64,000 bases of DNA from Primulina eburnea (Eukaryota > Streptophyta > Magnoliopsida > Lamiales > Gesneriaceae): assembly GCF_022965805.1 (NCBI RefSeq), contig NW_027331381.1, forward strand, positions 1-64,000, written 5' to 3'. The position numbers and the translations under genes were made by a program. The notes beneath the pieces are model-generated. The model saw only the letters and a program-made list of their open reading frames with translations. It did not search any database and was not told the DNA's origin. Position 1 is the stretch's first letter, and each line of letters opens with the position of its first letter. Below are positions 11,880 to 23,123 of this stretch, piece by piece.

Positions 11880-13941
11880 TGTTAGAGTAGGTGCACGTCG
11901 AGCCAAGTGTTGGCCGAGTGTTCACAATGAAACTCTATGTATAAACGATCTTTATTTTAATAATATTTGAATTTATTAATTTGGCGCATCTTTATCTTTA
12001 TACCCATGCTAGTTGCATAGATAAAGTCCTTGAATATACAAATAGTAGAAAGAATATGAGATGCTCATAAGATGAGTATCATGAAACTCATATTTGGAAT
12101 ACTGTATATTCTAAACGGTTCCTAGTCGATTCAGCCGCCATTAAGAAGGATATAGGCCGCTCGAGTTAGAGACTAGTATCTGCGATGTGAGTACCATGTT
12201 TCATTGGTAGGGGACATTGTGATGTCCGAACATGCAGATAGGTGCTCCTTGTAGAGTGCACTGAAAACCCTCTATAAAGGACTTTCCAAGTGGTTCTCAC
12301 TTATCGAGTGGAAACGTCCTAGTTTATGGTTGTACACCATTAGTCCTTATGACCCGGGACAACATTGAGACTCTATGTGCTAGCGTTTCACTTTGACTTG
12401 TTTACCGACTCTTATGGGGTCATCAGGTGGCAAGGTTGGGTGTTACGGCGAAACGTTTAGGAGTCGATGCATTGTAGTCGGGGATTCACCGCTTACCTAC
12501 GGGTATGGATATCCTATGTGTTTTTCATGTATGTGTGGATTGAAATCTCTGATCAGAGTATGGTGGTAATTATGAAAGGGGTTTCATAGATTACACCATC
12601 GATGCAACCACGACATGACACATAGTATCGATTCATTGACAACTCTCGATAGACCAATAGTTGTCGAATCGGTCGGGATATATGAGTTGAAGGGACCGTA
12701 CTGTACGCTAACCATAATTGAATGGTTCTTGCAGGCACTATCATGTGATACCTAGGGAATTACGTAAGCGATGCTGCTAGGCGTTTAAAGTGATTGGTTG
12801 GGTACTATCAGACTTGAGTTCTGACGTTCTTACTATCAAGGAGTTGATAAGTAAGAATGGAGCAATTGGGGTATGCTCGAATAAGGACATGTTTAGTCCG
12901 AATCACATTGAGATGTGAACCCACGGCTAGTTGTATCAATGAATCATTGAGGGCCACACAAGTACTTGCTTTGTAAATCCCGATGAGAAGTAAAATAGTT
13001 CAATGTGTTGAACGGCTTATAAATGTGTTTATAAGCGTTAAGAAAAATAGAAGTATGACTTCTAAGAGAGAAATATAAATTTTAATTTATGGAAGTGTTC
13101 CTAAGATTAAAATTTGGCCAAGTAAATAATGTAGTTGAAAATTGTGATTTTCATAAACATTATTGGAGACTAAATTAAATTAATTCAAGTGTTGAATTAA
13201 TTAAACACTAGTGGACCTAGTAGAGTCCAAATAATTAAAAATAATTCAAGTGTTGAATTAATTATATTGAGTCTTGTAGAGCTCAATTTAAAATAATTAT
13301 TTAACTAGTGGGACTTGAATAAATTCAAGTAATATTTAATTAATCTCAAAATGTTTGAGATAATTAAAATTTAGTCCATGGTTTTTAATGTGTTAAAAAA
13401 CCATATTATATATGCATGACATGCTAGGGTTTGCATGCTTGGGAGGTGAAGAGGTGTGGAATACTTTTTATTAAAAAATTCAAAAGGCATGCAACTTTTG
13501 AGAGACAACTTTTCACAATACCTAGGCTAGTCTCCCACTCTCCCTTGCACACTCACTTGGCCGAAACTTGCTTGTTCTTTTCTCTCATTTTTCAAGTTTT
13601 TGTTCTTCATTTTTGGAGAGCAAAAATCATTCTCTTTGAAAAATCCTCAAGATTTTCTAGTGCAAAACTTGAGGGGATTTACCTTGTTAAGTGGTGGGCT
13701 TGATTTTTGGAGGAAGGAAGCTTGTAGACTTATCTTGCCAAGAAGAGCTTAGTTGCTTGCAACTAAGTTGGAGCCATCATCAACTTCTTGAAGTTGATAG
13801 GTAAAATTATAATACATCCTATGCATGTTTTTAGTTTTTGTAAATATTACACAAAATTCTATGGTGGCCGAAAATTCTTGATGAAATTTAAATATTTTTG
13901 ACTTCCGTTGCGCTTCCGGCCACCGTAACCGGTCCGCTTCA
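11880..13941 (+). repeat. 5' LTR of TE5
   Basis: A 2062-bp LTR. An AT-rich stretch at about 13170-13370 holds repeated hairpin-like units (AATTAATTCAAGTGTTGAAT and its pairing half). An antisense ORF at 12553-12744 recurs in the other copia LTRs but has no recognisable domain. Confidence 0.95.
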
Positions 13942-15680
13942 AGTGGTATCAGAGCTATGGTTACGGTTTTTGTGTAATATTTGCATAATATTATGTTGAG
14001 ATCGATTTCTAACCGCTTGAGAAATTTTTGTGCATAAAATACAAGGACCGAAATTTTACAAAACAAAAAAAAATAAAATAAAATTTTCGGGGCTGCCCGA
14101 GGGGGCTGCCCGAAAATTTCGGGCAGCCGAGGGGCAGCCCAAGGGGCTGCCCGAAATGTGCAGTTTTTAAATAAAAAAAAAATTTTTTTTGTGGCCGGAA
14201 TCCGGCGACGGAGCTCCGGCGACGGCGATGACGGCTAGGGTTTCCAAAAGTGTTTTGGACAATCTTAGTGTCATGGCCCTTGAGATGTTGGGCCATTAGA
14301 TGGTCAACATATTTTGTGAAATTTAAATGGGCCTAAGTATTTTTGTGAAAAATGAGTTTTAGGCCCTTAAGTTTAAATTTACAATTGTTGCACATATTTT
14401 CTCATAAAATAAATAATTGAAGTTGGACTTTAATTATTTTTAGTAAATTGTGATTTACAAGAAATTCGATTATAAATAAATTAATTTGAAAGTAGACAAA
14501 GGTGTTTGTATACTTTGTTAATTTAATTTATAATTGTGGCGGTTAGTGATTAGATCAAGATATATAATATTGGATCAATTAATTATAGTGATAATTAATT
14601 GATGGTGTATGATATGTGATATTATGCATGAAGGATGATCAAAAGCCCAAGCCCAATTGGGCTTGGTTTATGGCCCGTTCCCACTCCATGAGATGTATCC
14701 CTATGTGTCATGGATATTTAATTGTAAATATTAGAATAGGGGAAGAATCAGATTGGAAGATGGTGGCCTTGGTGATTATGAAGATCGAAGACATGTATTA
14801 TTGGATGCTAATGTAATAGTATAGTTGCATTGCATCCCGTGCATTTACCCTAGGATTGGACCTAGGCCCGTGTTTGGCTCACACGGGCCATTAGTGTTGG
14901 GGCAATTGATCATCCTTGTACTGTTTTCTATTTATAATATATGCATGATATGTTATAAATAATGAGTATGTGCGTTATTATTATGATAATAACAAAGTTG
15001 CATGAATCCGGCAAACATACGATCAAACATGGCGAGCTTTTAAAATAAAATTAATGATGAGACCTTTCAAAATTAAAAACCCTCATTTTGAATAAGATTC
15101 AAAATTAATATCAAGTCCGAAAAGGGGAATTATAAATTTGTTTATAATTTCCTTGTCTTCCATCGACAATGGGTGCATGATGAACGCTACCCGTACTCGG
15201 GGCTCGGCTCATATTATTGGGGGAGCCTTGGGTGCCGGAAAGCTGTGACATCCATTGACATGGTGATGTGAACTACGTGGAACTCCCATGATTTCGGCTC
15301 ATATTATTGAGGGAACTCATGGCGACCGTCCATTAAGGTTCAATATCGATGGGTTAGGCTTGACACGTAAAGATGAACGACGTCTATAATGGGTCCTAAT
15401 CAAACGTGAGACAAAAGTTTACGTTAAGGGTTGCATTGTGATGCAATTGGGAAACTACCTTTTAGGAATTGTGATTGGCTGTATAATCGGGATCATAATT
15501 CGCTAATTGGACCTTACGTACCTACTGAGGAAAGGAGTTTCCCGTTTTCACTAGAGGGTAATGAAAATGTCAAAACAGTGGGAGCGATAATTTATAAAGT
15601 AAAAGTCCAAACTTTATATCTTATTAAATATTTTAAAATAGTCATTAACATTTATCTGTTTTACTTTTCAGTACAAATCT
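13942..15680 (+). other. Primer-binding site and long leader of TE5
   Basis: The PBS TGGTATCAGAGC is at 13944-13955. A CG-rich palindrome cluster (GGCTGCCCGAAA against TTTCGGGCAGCC) lies at 14086-14157. Two copies of GGCTCATATTATTG occur near 15205 and 15296, each followed by a G-rich run. I see no convincing gene before the gag start at 15681. The same leader, on the other strand, is in TE10 (53291-54897). Confidence 0.8.
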
Positions 15681-18600
15681 GTGACAATGTCATCAATTCG
15701 CAACCCGTTTTCCGTAATTCTCGAAAAACACATTCTAACCGGACCAAACTATATCACTTGGCTAAGAAATTTAAAGATTGTCTTAAACTCGGAGAAAATC
15801 GCATATACACTGACTGAGTCGCCCCCTGATGAGGCTCCGACTGACTGCAGTCCCGAGGAATTGCAGACCTACAAGGATTGGTGCGACCATGACTTGAAGG
15901 CGAAGTGTTATATGCAGGCTTCAATGAATGATGAGCTGCAAAGGCGATTCGAGGATGCTAAGAATGCTGCTGACATTCATATGCACCTCAAGGAGCTCTT
16001 CGGTGAGCAGACTCGGCCTTTGAGGCATGCCACAGTAAAGGAGCTCATCACTTTACGCATGCGAGATGGGACTTCGGTCCATGAGCATGGCCTAAAGTTG
16101 ATTGGGCTCGTGGATAAGCTCGTAGGCATGGATTTGATCTTGCCATCGGAGTTGACCACGGATGTGTTGCTGTTGTCACTGCCCAGCTCTTTCGATCCTT
16201 TTGTCGTGAACTTCAATATGAACAAGCTCGAGCCCAGCCTTGAAGAGTTGGTGAACATGCTTGTGACCTTTGAGTCCACAATCAAAAAGGAGAAGCAGGT
16301 TCTTTATGTGGGCTCTTCATCTGGCACGAAGACCGGTCCACCTGGGAAGGGAAAGAAGCGTTCTTTCCAGCGTACCAAGAAGAGCGTGCCCTTGAAGAGG
16401 CAAAGTCCGAGTCCCGTAGTGGCAGCCGCGCCAGTGAAGGCTGAAAAGACTGTTGACATCTGTCACCACTGCAAGAAGCCTGGACATTGGAGGCGTAATT
16501 GCAGGGAATATCTTGCGCAGAAGGGTTCTGGCAAAGGTATGTTCTACATTGAAGTGAATATCTCTATTAACTCTACTTCTTGGGTATTGGATACCGGCTG
16601 TGGCTCACATCTCTGTAATGATTTGCAGGTGATGGGAAGAAGTAGGAAGCTCAGGGAAGGTGAGACCTTCTTGAGGTTGGGCAATGGAGCAAGGGTTGCT
16701 GCCAAGGCTGTGGGAGATGTTTATTTATGTTTGAACAATGATTTTAATTTGGTTTTGAGAGATGTTTTATTTGTACCAGACTTGATCAAAAACATTATTT
16801 CCATTCCTATGCTTGATATCGATGGATTTTCTTGTTTATTTGGCAAAGGTGTTTGCAATAATTACAAGAATGAATGTTTAGTTGGTACCGGTGAACTTGA
16901 AAACAATCTCTACACCTTAAAATTAAAAGATATTCCACTTAACAATGTCCAAACGATAACAACAACAAATAAGCGCAAACAAGATACTCTTAATTCGGCA
17001 CAATTATGGCATGCTCGATTAGGACATATTTCCTCAAGAAGGATGAACAAGCTAGTGGGAGTTGGCATGTTTGATATGTCCGATGTTAATGCTCTCACGA
17101 CTTGTGAATCCTGTCTAAAAGGAAAGATGACCAAAATTCCCTTTAAGGGCCATGCGGAGCGAGCCAAAGGGTTATTGGATTTGATCCATACCGATGTGTG
17201 CGGTCCGCTTAGCATCACCACTAAGCATGGACATGCCTACTTCATCACCTTTACCGATGACCATTCGAGGTATGGGTATGTGTATTTGATGAAATACAAG
17301 TCCGAAGCCTTTGAACGGTTCAAAGAATTCAGAAGTGAAGGAGAGAAACAATTGGGACGAAGCATCAAGACACTTCGATCGGATCGAGGTGGCGAGTACT
17401 TGAGTGCCGAGTTCCAAGAGTATCTAAGGGAGAATGGGATTCTCTCGCAGTGGACTCCGCCCGCTACACCACAGTTGAATGGTGTTTCGGAGCGTCGTAA
17501 CCGGACTTTGATGGACATGGTTCGGTCTATGATGGGGTTCACGGAGTTGCCGCCATCCTTTTGGGGATATGCGCTTGAGACAGCAGCACTATTGTCGAAC
17601 CATGTCCATACAAAAGCAGTTGATAAGACACCATATGAGATATGGATGGGTAAGCCACCCAAATATTCTTATTTTAGAATATGGGGGTGCCCTGCTTATG
17701 TGAAGCAGGTAGTGGGAGATAAATTGGATAGTCGATCCATTTTATGCTACTTTGTGGGATATCCAAGGAATTCAGCTGGATATTATTTCTATCATCCTCA
17801 AGAAACAAAGGTGTTTGTTTCTAGGAACGCAACCTTTTTGGAAAAGGAATTTCTATTGGATAGAAAAGGCGAGATGATAGAACTCGAAGAGGTTCGAGAG
17901 ACACCCACAATTGTAGAACCCACACCCGAGAAGCCAAGTGAGGAGATACAAGCTCCTAGAAGAACCGAGAGATTCTCGAGACCACCTGTGAGGTATGGTC
18001 TGCTTCTTGAAGAGGGCCATGATGAGCCTAATCTTGGATGTGATCCAAGGACCTTCAAGGAAGCGTTATCAGATGCCGATTCATCCAAATGGCTTGAAGC
18101 AATGGAATCTGAGATGAATTCCATGCATTCGAACCAAGTGTGGAATATTGTGGATCCACCTGAGGGAACTGTTCCCATAGGATGTAAATGGATTTACAAG
18201 AGGAAACTTGGGGCGGATGGGAAGGTATTGACCTTCAAGGCGCGATTGGTAGCAAAAGGGTATACTCAAAGGCAAGGTGTTGACTATGAGGAAACCTTTT
18301 CTCCAGTTGGGATGTTCAAGTCCATTAGGATATTGCTAGCCATAGCTGCATGGTATGACTATGAGATATGGCAGATGGATGTGAAGACAGCCTTCCTTAT
18401 TGGGGATATTAAGGAAGAGATTTACATGTCTCAACCTGAAGGGTTTACATCCATTGGAAGTGAGCATATGGTATGCAAACTTCAAAGATCTATTTATGGT
18501 CTTAAGCAGGCATCGAGGAGTTGGAACCTCAGATTCGATAGTACAATCAAAGAGTTTGGTTTTACTAAGAATCCTGAGGAACCCTGTGTGTATAAGAAGG

Positions 18601-19319
18601 TCAGTGGGAGTGCTGTGACATTCCTTGTTCTTTATGTTGATGACATTCTACTCATTGGGAATGATGTAGGAATGTTGCAATCAACTAAGATATGGTTAGC
18701 AAGTAAGTTCTCAATGCAGGACTTGGGTGAAGCATCTTTTGTATTGGGAATACAGATCTATAGAGATAGATCAAAAAGATTGCTTGGTCTCACCCAGTCC
18801 ACATACATTGATACCATCGTGAAGCGGTTCTCGATGGATGAGTCCAAGAGAGGACATCTACCAATGTGTCATGGCGTGTCCCTATCCAAGTCTATGTCTC
18901 CCAAGACTGATGCAGAGATAGCGGCGATGACACGAATTCCGTATGCTTCGGCTATTGGTAGTATCATGTATGGGATGATATCTACACGTCCTGACGTGGC
19001 ATTTGCACTAAGTGTAGTGAGTAGATATCAATACAACCCTGGTCTTCCACACGGGAAAGCTGTGAAAGACATCATCAAGTATTTGAGAAGGACCAATAAG
19101 TTGTTTTTGGTCTATGGGGGTGGAGAACTAAAATTGGAAGGCTATACCGACTCTAGCTTCCAAAGCGATGTTGATGACTCGAAGTCAACCTCCGGATTCA
19201 TATTCATGCTCAATGGTGGTGCTGTCTCTTGGAAGAGTTCCAAGCAAGACAGTACTGCGGATTCCACCACTGAGGCAGAATACATTGCTGCATCGGCTGC
19301 AGCAAAGGAGGCTGTTTGA
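15681..19319 (+). CDS. TE5 copia gag-pol polyprotein (truncated in RNase H)
   Basis: A 1212-codon frame starting MTMSSIRNPF. Order: gag (UBN2-like, residues about 10-220), zinc knuckle CHHCKKPGHWRRNC (about 261-274), protease with DTGCGSH (about 303), GAG-pre-integrase (WHARLGHISS, CESCLKGK), integrase core (HTDVCGPL, FTDDHSRYGY, LRSDRGGEYLS, GVSERRNRTL), RT (VAKGYTQRQGVDYEETFSPV, catalytic YVDD near residue 984) and RNase H (GYTDSSFQSD, STTEAEYIAAS). The domain order PR-INT-RT-RH is diagnostic of Ty1/copia. A one-base loss at about 19317 creates the stop and throws the last roughly 100 residues of RNase H out of frame. All upstream catalytic motifs look intact. The exact copia lineage was not assigned. 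Confidence 0.95.
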   Translation: MTMSSIRNPFSVILEKHILTGPNYITWLRNLKIVLNSEKIAYTLTESPPDEAPTDCSPEELQTYKDWCDHDLKAKCYMQASMNDELQRRFEDAKNAADIHMHLKELFGEQTRPLRHATVKELITLRMRDGTSVHEHGLKLIGLVDKLVGMDLILPSELTTDVLLLSLPSSFDPFVVNFNMNKLEPSLEELVNMLVTFESTIKKEKQVLYVGSSSGTKTGPPGKGKKRSFQRTKKSVPLKRQSPSPVVAAAPVKAEKTVDICHHCKKPGHWRRNCREYLAQKGSGKGMFYIEVNISINSTSWVLDTGCGSHLCNDLQVMGRSRKLREGETFLRLGNGARVAAKAVGDVYLCLNNDFNLVLRDVLFVPDLIKNIISIPMLDIDGFSCLFGKGVCNNYKNECLVGTGELENNLYTLKLKDIPLNNVQTITTTNKRKQDTLNSAQLWHARLGHISSRRMNKLVGVGMFDMSDVNALTTCESCLKGKMTKIPFKGHAERAKGLLDLIHTDVCGPLSITTKHGHAYFITFTDDHSRYGYVYLMKYKSEAFERFKEFRSEGEKQLGRSIKTLRSDRGGEYLSAEFQEYLRENGILSQWTPPATPQLNGVSERRNRTLMDMVRSMMGFTELPPSFWGYALETAALLSNHVHTKAVDKTPYEIWMGKPPKYSYFRIWGCPAYVKQVVGDKLDSRSILCYFVGYPRNSAGYYFYHPQETKVFVSRNATFLEKEFLLDRKGEMIELEEVRETPTIVEPTPEKPSEEIQAPRRTERFSRPPVRYGLLLEEGHDEPNLGCDPRTFKEALSDADSSKWLEAMESEMNSMHSNQVWNIVDPPEGTVPIGCKWIYKRKLGADGKVLTFKARLVAKGYTQRQGVDYEETFSPVGMFKSIRILLAIAAWYDYEIWQMDVKTAFLIGDIKEEIYMSQPEGFTSIGSEHMVCKLQRSIYGLKQASRSWNLRFDSTIKEFGFTKNPEEPCVYKKVSGSAVTFLVLYVDDILLIGNDVGMLQSTKIWLASKFSMQDLGEASFVLGIQIYRDRSKRLLGLTQSTYIDTIVKRFSMDESKRGHLPMCHGVSLSKSMSPKTDAEIAAMTRIPYASAIGSIMYGMISTRPDVAFALSVVSRYQYNPGLPHGKAVKDIIKYLRRTNKLFLVYGGGELKLEGYTDSSFQSDVDDSKSTSGFIFMLNGGAVSWKSSKQDSTADSTTEAEYIAASAAAKEAV

Positions 19320-19618
19320 TTAGGAATTTCGTCCAAGAGTTGGGCGTCATTCCAAATGGAGTTGCTCCTATCCCGGTGATGTGCGACAACACGGGAGCCA
19401 TAGCTCAGGCGAAGGAGCCAAGGTCTCATCAGAAGTCCAAACACGTATTGAGAAAGTACCACATCCTCAGAGAGATCGTGGAAAGAGGAGATGTCGTGAT
19501 TGACAAAGTCGGCTCCGCAGATAATGTTGCTGATCCACTAACTAAGCCTTTACCAGGACCATCATTCGAGAAGCATCGCGAATCTATGGGTCTGAAGCAT
19601 ATGGGTAGTTGGCTCTAG
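19316..19618 (+). pseudogene. TE5 RNase H C-terminal part, out of frame
   Basis: Continues the RNase H domain in another frame: VMCDNTGAIAQAKEP, HQKSKHVLRKYH, then DPLTKPLP, which is the normal end of copia polyproteins, and a stop at 19616-19618. The purine tract and 3' LTR follow within 15 bp. Separated from the main frame by one missing base. Confidence 0.9.
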
Positions 19619-19632
19619 TGCAAGTGGGAGAT

Positions 19633-21695
19633 TGTTAGAGTAGGTGCACGTCGAGCCAAGTGTTGGCCGAGTGTTCACAATGAAACTCTATGTATAAACG
19701 ATCTTTATTTTAATAATATTTGAATTTATTAATTTGGCGCATCTTTATCTTTATACCCATGCTAGTTGCATAGATAAAGTCCTTGAATATACAAATAGTA
19801 GAAAGAATATGAGATGCTCATAAGATGAGTATCATGAAACTCATATTTGGAATACTGTATATTCTAAACGGTTCCTAGTCGATTCAGCCGCCATTAAGAA
19901 GGATATAGGCCGCTCGAGTTAGAGACTAGTATCTGCGATGTGAGTACCATGTTTCATTGGTAGGGGACATTGTGATGTCCGAACATGCAGATAGGTGCTC
20001 CTTGTAGAGTGCACTGAACAACCCTCTATAAAGGACTTTCCAAGTGGTTCTCACTTATCGAGTGGAAACGTCCTAGTTTATGGTTGTACACCATTAGTCC
20101 TTATGACCCGGGACAACATTGAGACTCTATGTGCTAGCGTTTCACTTTGACTTGTTTACCGACTCTTATGGGGTCATCAGGTGGCAAGGTTGGGTGTTAC
20201 GGCGAAACATATAGGAGTCGATGCATTGTAGTCGGGGATTCACCGCTTACCTAGGGGTATGGATATCCTATGTGTTTTTCATGTATGTGTGGATTGAAAT
20301 CTCTGATCAGAGTATGGTGGTAATTATGAAAGGGGTTTCATAGATTACACCATCGATGCAACCACGACATGACACATAGTATCGATTCATTGACAACTCT
20401 CGATAGACCAATAGTTGTCGAATCGGTCGGGATATATGAGTTGAAGGGACCGTACTGTACGCTAACCATAATTGAATGGTTCTTGCAGGCACTATCATGT
20501 GATACCTAGGAAATCACGTAAGCGATGCTGCTAGGCGTTTAAAGTGATTGGTTGGGTACTATCAGACTTGAGTTCTGACGTTCTTACTATCAAGGAGTTG
20601 ATAAGTAAGAATGGAGCAATTGGGGTATGCTCGAATAAGGACATGTTTAGTCCGAATCACATTGAGATGTGAACCCACTGCTAGTTGTATCAATGAACCA
20701 TTGAGGGCTACACAAGTACTTGCTTTGTAAATCCCGATGAGAAGTAAAATAGTTCAATGTGTTGAACGGCTTATAAATGTGTTTATAAGCGTTAAGAAAA
20801 ATAGAAGTATGACTTCTAAGAGAGAAATATAAATTTTAATTTATGGAAGTGTTCCTAAGATTAAAATTTGGCCAAGTAAATAATGTAGTTGAAAATTGGG
20901 ATTTTCATAAACATTATTGGAGACTAAATTAAATTAATTCAAGTGTTGAATTAATTAAACACTAGTGGACCTAGTAGAGTCCAAATAATTAAAAATAATT
21001 CAAGTGTTGAATTAATTATATTGAGTCTTGTAGAGCTCAATTTAAAATAATTATTTAACTAGTGGGACTTGAATAAATTCAAGTAATATTTAATTAATCT
21101 CAAAATGTTTGAGATAATTAAAATTTAGTCCATGGTTTTTAATGTGTTAAAAAACCATATTATATATGCATGACATGCTAGGGTTTGCATGCTTGGGAGG
21201 TGAAGAGGTGTGGAATACTTTTTATTAAAAAATTCAAAAGGCATGCAACTTTTGAGAGACAACTTTTCACAATACCTAGGCTAGTCTCCCACTCTCCCTT
21301 GCACACTCACTTGGCCGAAACTTGCTTGTTCTTTTCTCTCATTTTTCAAGTTTTTGTTCTTCATTTTTGGAGAGCAAAAATCATTCTCTTTGAAAAATCC
21401 TCAAGTTTTTCTAGTGCAAAACTTGAGGGGATTTACCTTGTTAAGTGGTGGGCTTGATTTTTGGAGGAAGGAAGCTTGTAGACTTATCTTGCCAAGAAGA
21501 GCTTAGTTGCTTGCAACTAAGTTGGAGCCATCATCAACTTCTTGAAGTTGATAGGTAAAATTATAATACATCCTATGCATGTTTTTAGTTTTTGTAAATA
21601 TTACACAAAATTCTATGGTGGCCGAAAATTCTTGATGAAATTTAAATATTTTTGACTTCCGTTGCGCTTCCGGCCACCGTAACCGGTCCGCTTCA
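19633..21695 (+). repeat. 3' LTR of TE5
   Basis: A 2063-bp LTR, preceded by CAAGTGGGAGAT (polypurine tract). It ends CCGCTTCA at 21695, followed by the TSD GGTAG. The antisense ORF at 20307-20498 matches the one in the left LTR. Confidence 0.95.
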
Positions 21696-21700
21696 GGTAG

Positions 21701-22638
21701 TGGATTCCACTTCCAACCTTGAAGCCAAACCTGTGGATGATTTGAATGTTGAGGTTGATACTTCAATTGTGTCTCATGCGAGTATTGATTGTTGTGCTGT
21801 GGAGGGTGAGTTATTAGATGATGTGCAAGTTGTTTCTTTTGCTCCGCTGTCTACGAATGTCATTTGTATTGATGAATCAATTTGTTATGAGGTGAGAGAA
21901 AAAGAATTTAAAATGGCCGAAAGAATGAGTGATCAAAAGAGTGAGATGGCCATAGAAAGAAAAGAAAAAGAAAATGCAAAAGAGGCCAAAGAAAAAGAAA
22001 AGAAAAATGAACTAAAGGCCCAAGGGAGTGAAAAGAGTGAGGATGAGAGGTGTTTAATTTTGCATAAACCTCTTCATGTACCTTTGTACAAAGTGGTTTA
22101 TATATCTAGTGATGGTATAGCCGGTTCAATCCCGAGCAATATTAATTCTTCTTTGCAGGACTTTGGCGCCCTCGAGATGAGGAGGCAAGTGAGTGGCGAG
22201 GATGGCTGGGTTCAATGGGTTGATCCACGTATCAATCAAAGAGAGGTAAAAGTAGTTGTTAATGCAACAACTATGAGGTATGAGCTACTTTTCCCTATTA
22301 ATTATGTGAGTTTTAGTTTGTATGGGTATGATATTAGTGAGGAACCACATGCTTTAAGTTTAGATATTATTGATGGTGATCCTTCACAATTCGTTAAATT
22401 GATGAGCCTTTGTTATAACAATGAATTGTATGCATTGTGTTCAAACCTTTGTGATGAGTTGAATGTTTACATGGGTAGTACATTTAGTGTGTCCTATTTG
22501 CATGATTCTTACTTGTTTGATGATGGCTTTGGAAATAGCATGAATGAATATAAGAATTTTTATGTCCATAATGAATACAATTTTAAGGAGAATAAATTCT
22601 TTATTCTATGTTCATTGCATGAGTTATGTGCTAGTTAA
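21701..22638 (+). CDS. TE4 gag-like protein, second part (after TE5)
   Basis: Resumes in the same phase after the TSD (VDSTSNLEAKPVDD). It is acidic at first, then has a Lys/Glu-rich, likely helical stretch (residues such as KEKENAKEAKEKEKK) and a segment resembling the start of gypsy pol (PSNINSSLQDF). It then departs abruptly (FGALEMRRQVSG) into sequence I do not recognise and ends at 22638. The abrupt change suggests that an internal deletion removed protease, RT and RNase H and joined unrelated parts. The ATG used by a naive ORF call at 21652 lies in the TE5 LTR and is not a real start. Confidence 0.7.
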
Positions 22639-22668
22639 GCATGTTGTTGTGATTTTGTCATTGACATA

Positions 22669-23123
22669 ATGCATGAATTTCTATGTTGGTTACATATGAA
22701 GAGGTATGTCGAATGTTGTGGTGACGAGGGTCTTGCATGTATGAAGATAGCAACTAGGCTAGGGCTTTGTGACATGCATGACTTAATTCTTATTCCTAGT
22801 AAGCTATGGACGTACACATGTATGGATATCATTTTTGTGTTAACTAGGTCTAAGAAGGGGAGGAACTTAATTTTTGTGATACTTAATGGTATCCTATCAT
22901 TTTGTCTCATTTGTTACTTGTTTGATGGCGACGTTGTTGAGTTTATAGGAAGGACAACAAGGGAGTTTGGATTTCCAGTACTGATGAAGCGGGCAAACAA
23001 GAGCACCTACAAACTTGAGTTTAAAGGTAAGCAAGCTGATAATTTAATTCTTTTTACTAACTTGCTTCGTTTTTGTGCAGGGGGGCAAGATTTGAGGACA
23101 AATCTTTTTGAAGAAGGGAAGTA
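22669..23123 (+). pseudogene. TE4 integrase/pol C-terminal remnant
   Basis: The translation contains CMDIIFVLTRSKKGRNLIFV, a decayed form of the gypsy integrase motif [20 protein letters not shown] seen in TE11. It ends DLRTNLFEEG next to the purine tract, where related gypsy polyproteins also end. The zinc finger and the later catalytic acidic residues are gone. The frame runs on into the LTR (to 23382) by chance. Confidence 0.65.

Larger units (their letters stand above)
11880..21695 (+). mobile_element. TE5: nearly intact Ty1/copia retrotransposon inside TE4
   Basis: A 9816-bp element with LTRs of 2062 and 2063 bp (TGTTAGAGTAGG...CCGCTTCA), TSD GGTAG at 11875-11879 and 21696-21700, PBS TGGTATCAGAGC at 13944-13955, a long leader, one gag-pol frame and the purine tract AAGTGGGAGAT just before the 3' LTR. 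The LTRs differ at about a dozen positions by eye (well under 1%), so the insertion is young. The only coding defect seen is a single-base loss near 19317. Confidence 0.95.

Noticed and set aside
12553..12744. Antisense 63-codon ORF in copia LTRs (also 20307-20498 and, longer, 56180-56437)
   Set aside because: It is open in three LTRs, but these are homologous copies, there is no domain or start context, and the few differences change amino acids; shared descent explains it.
15431..15817. ORF overlapping the start of TE5 gag in another frame
   Set aside because: It covers leader sequence and a shadow of gag; there is no domain, and the gag frame from 15681 explains the region.
21652..21700. 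ATG in the TE5 LTR that appears to start a 328-codon protein
   Set aside because: The frame crosses the LTR end and TSD into TE4 gag; the true frame comes from 11072-11879.
23025..23083. Intron-like stretch in TE4 (GTAAGC...CTAAC...TGTGCAG)
   Set aside because: It is shorter than usual plant introns, the region is a decayed pol remnant, and the frame is open through it.
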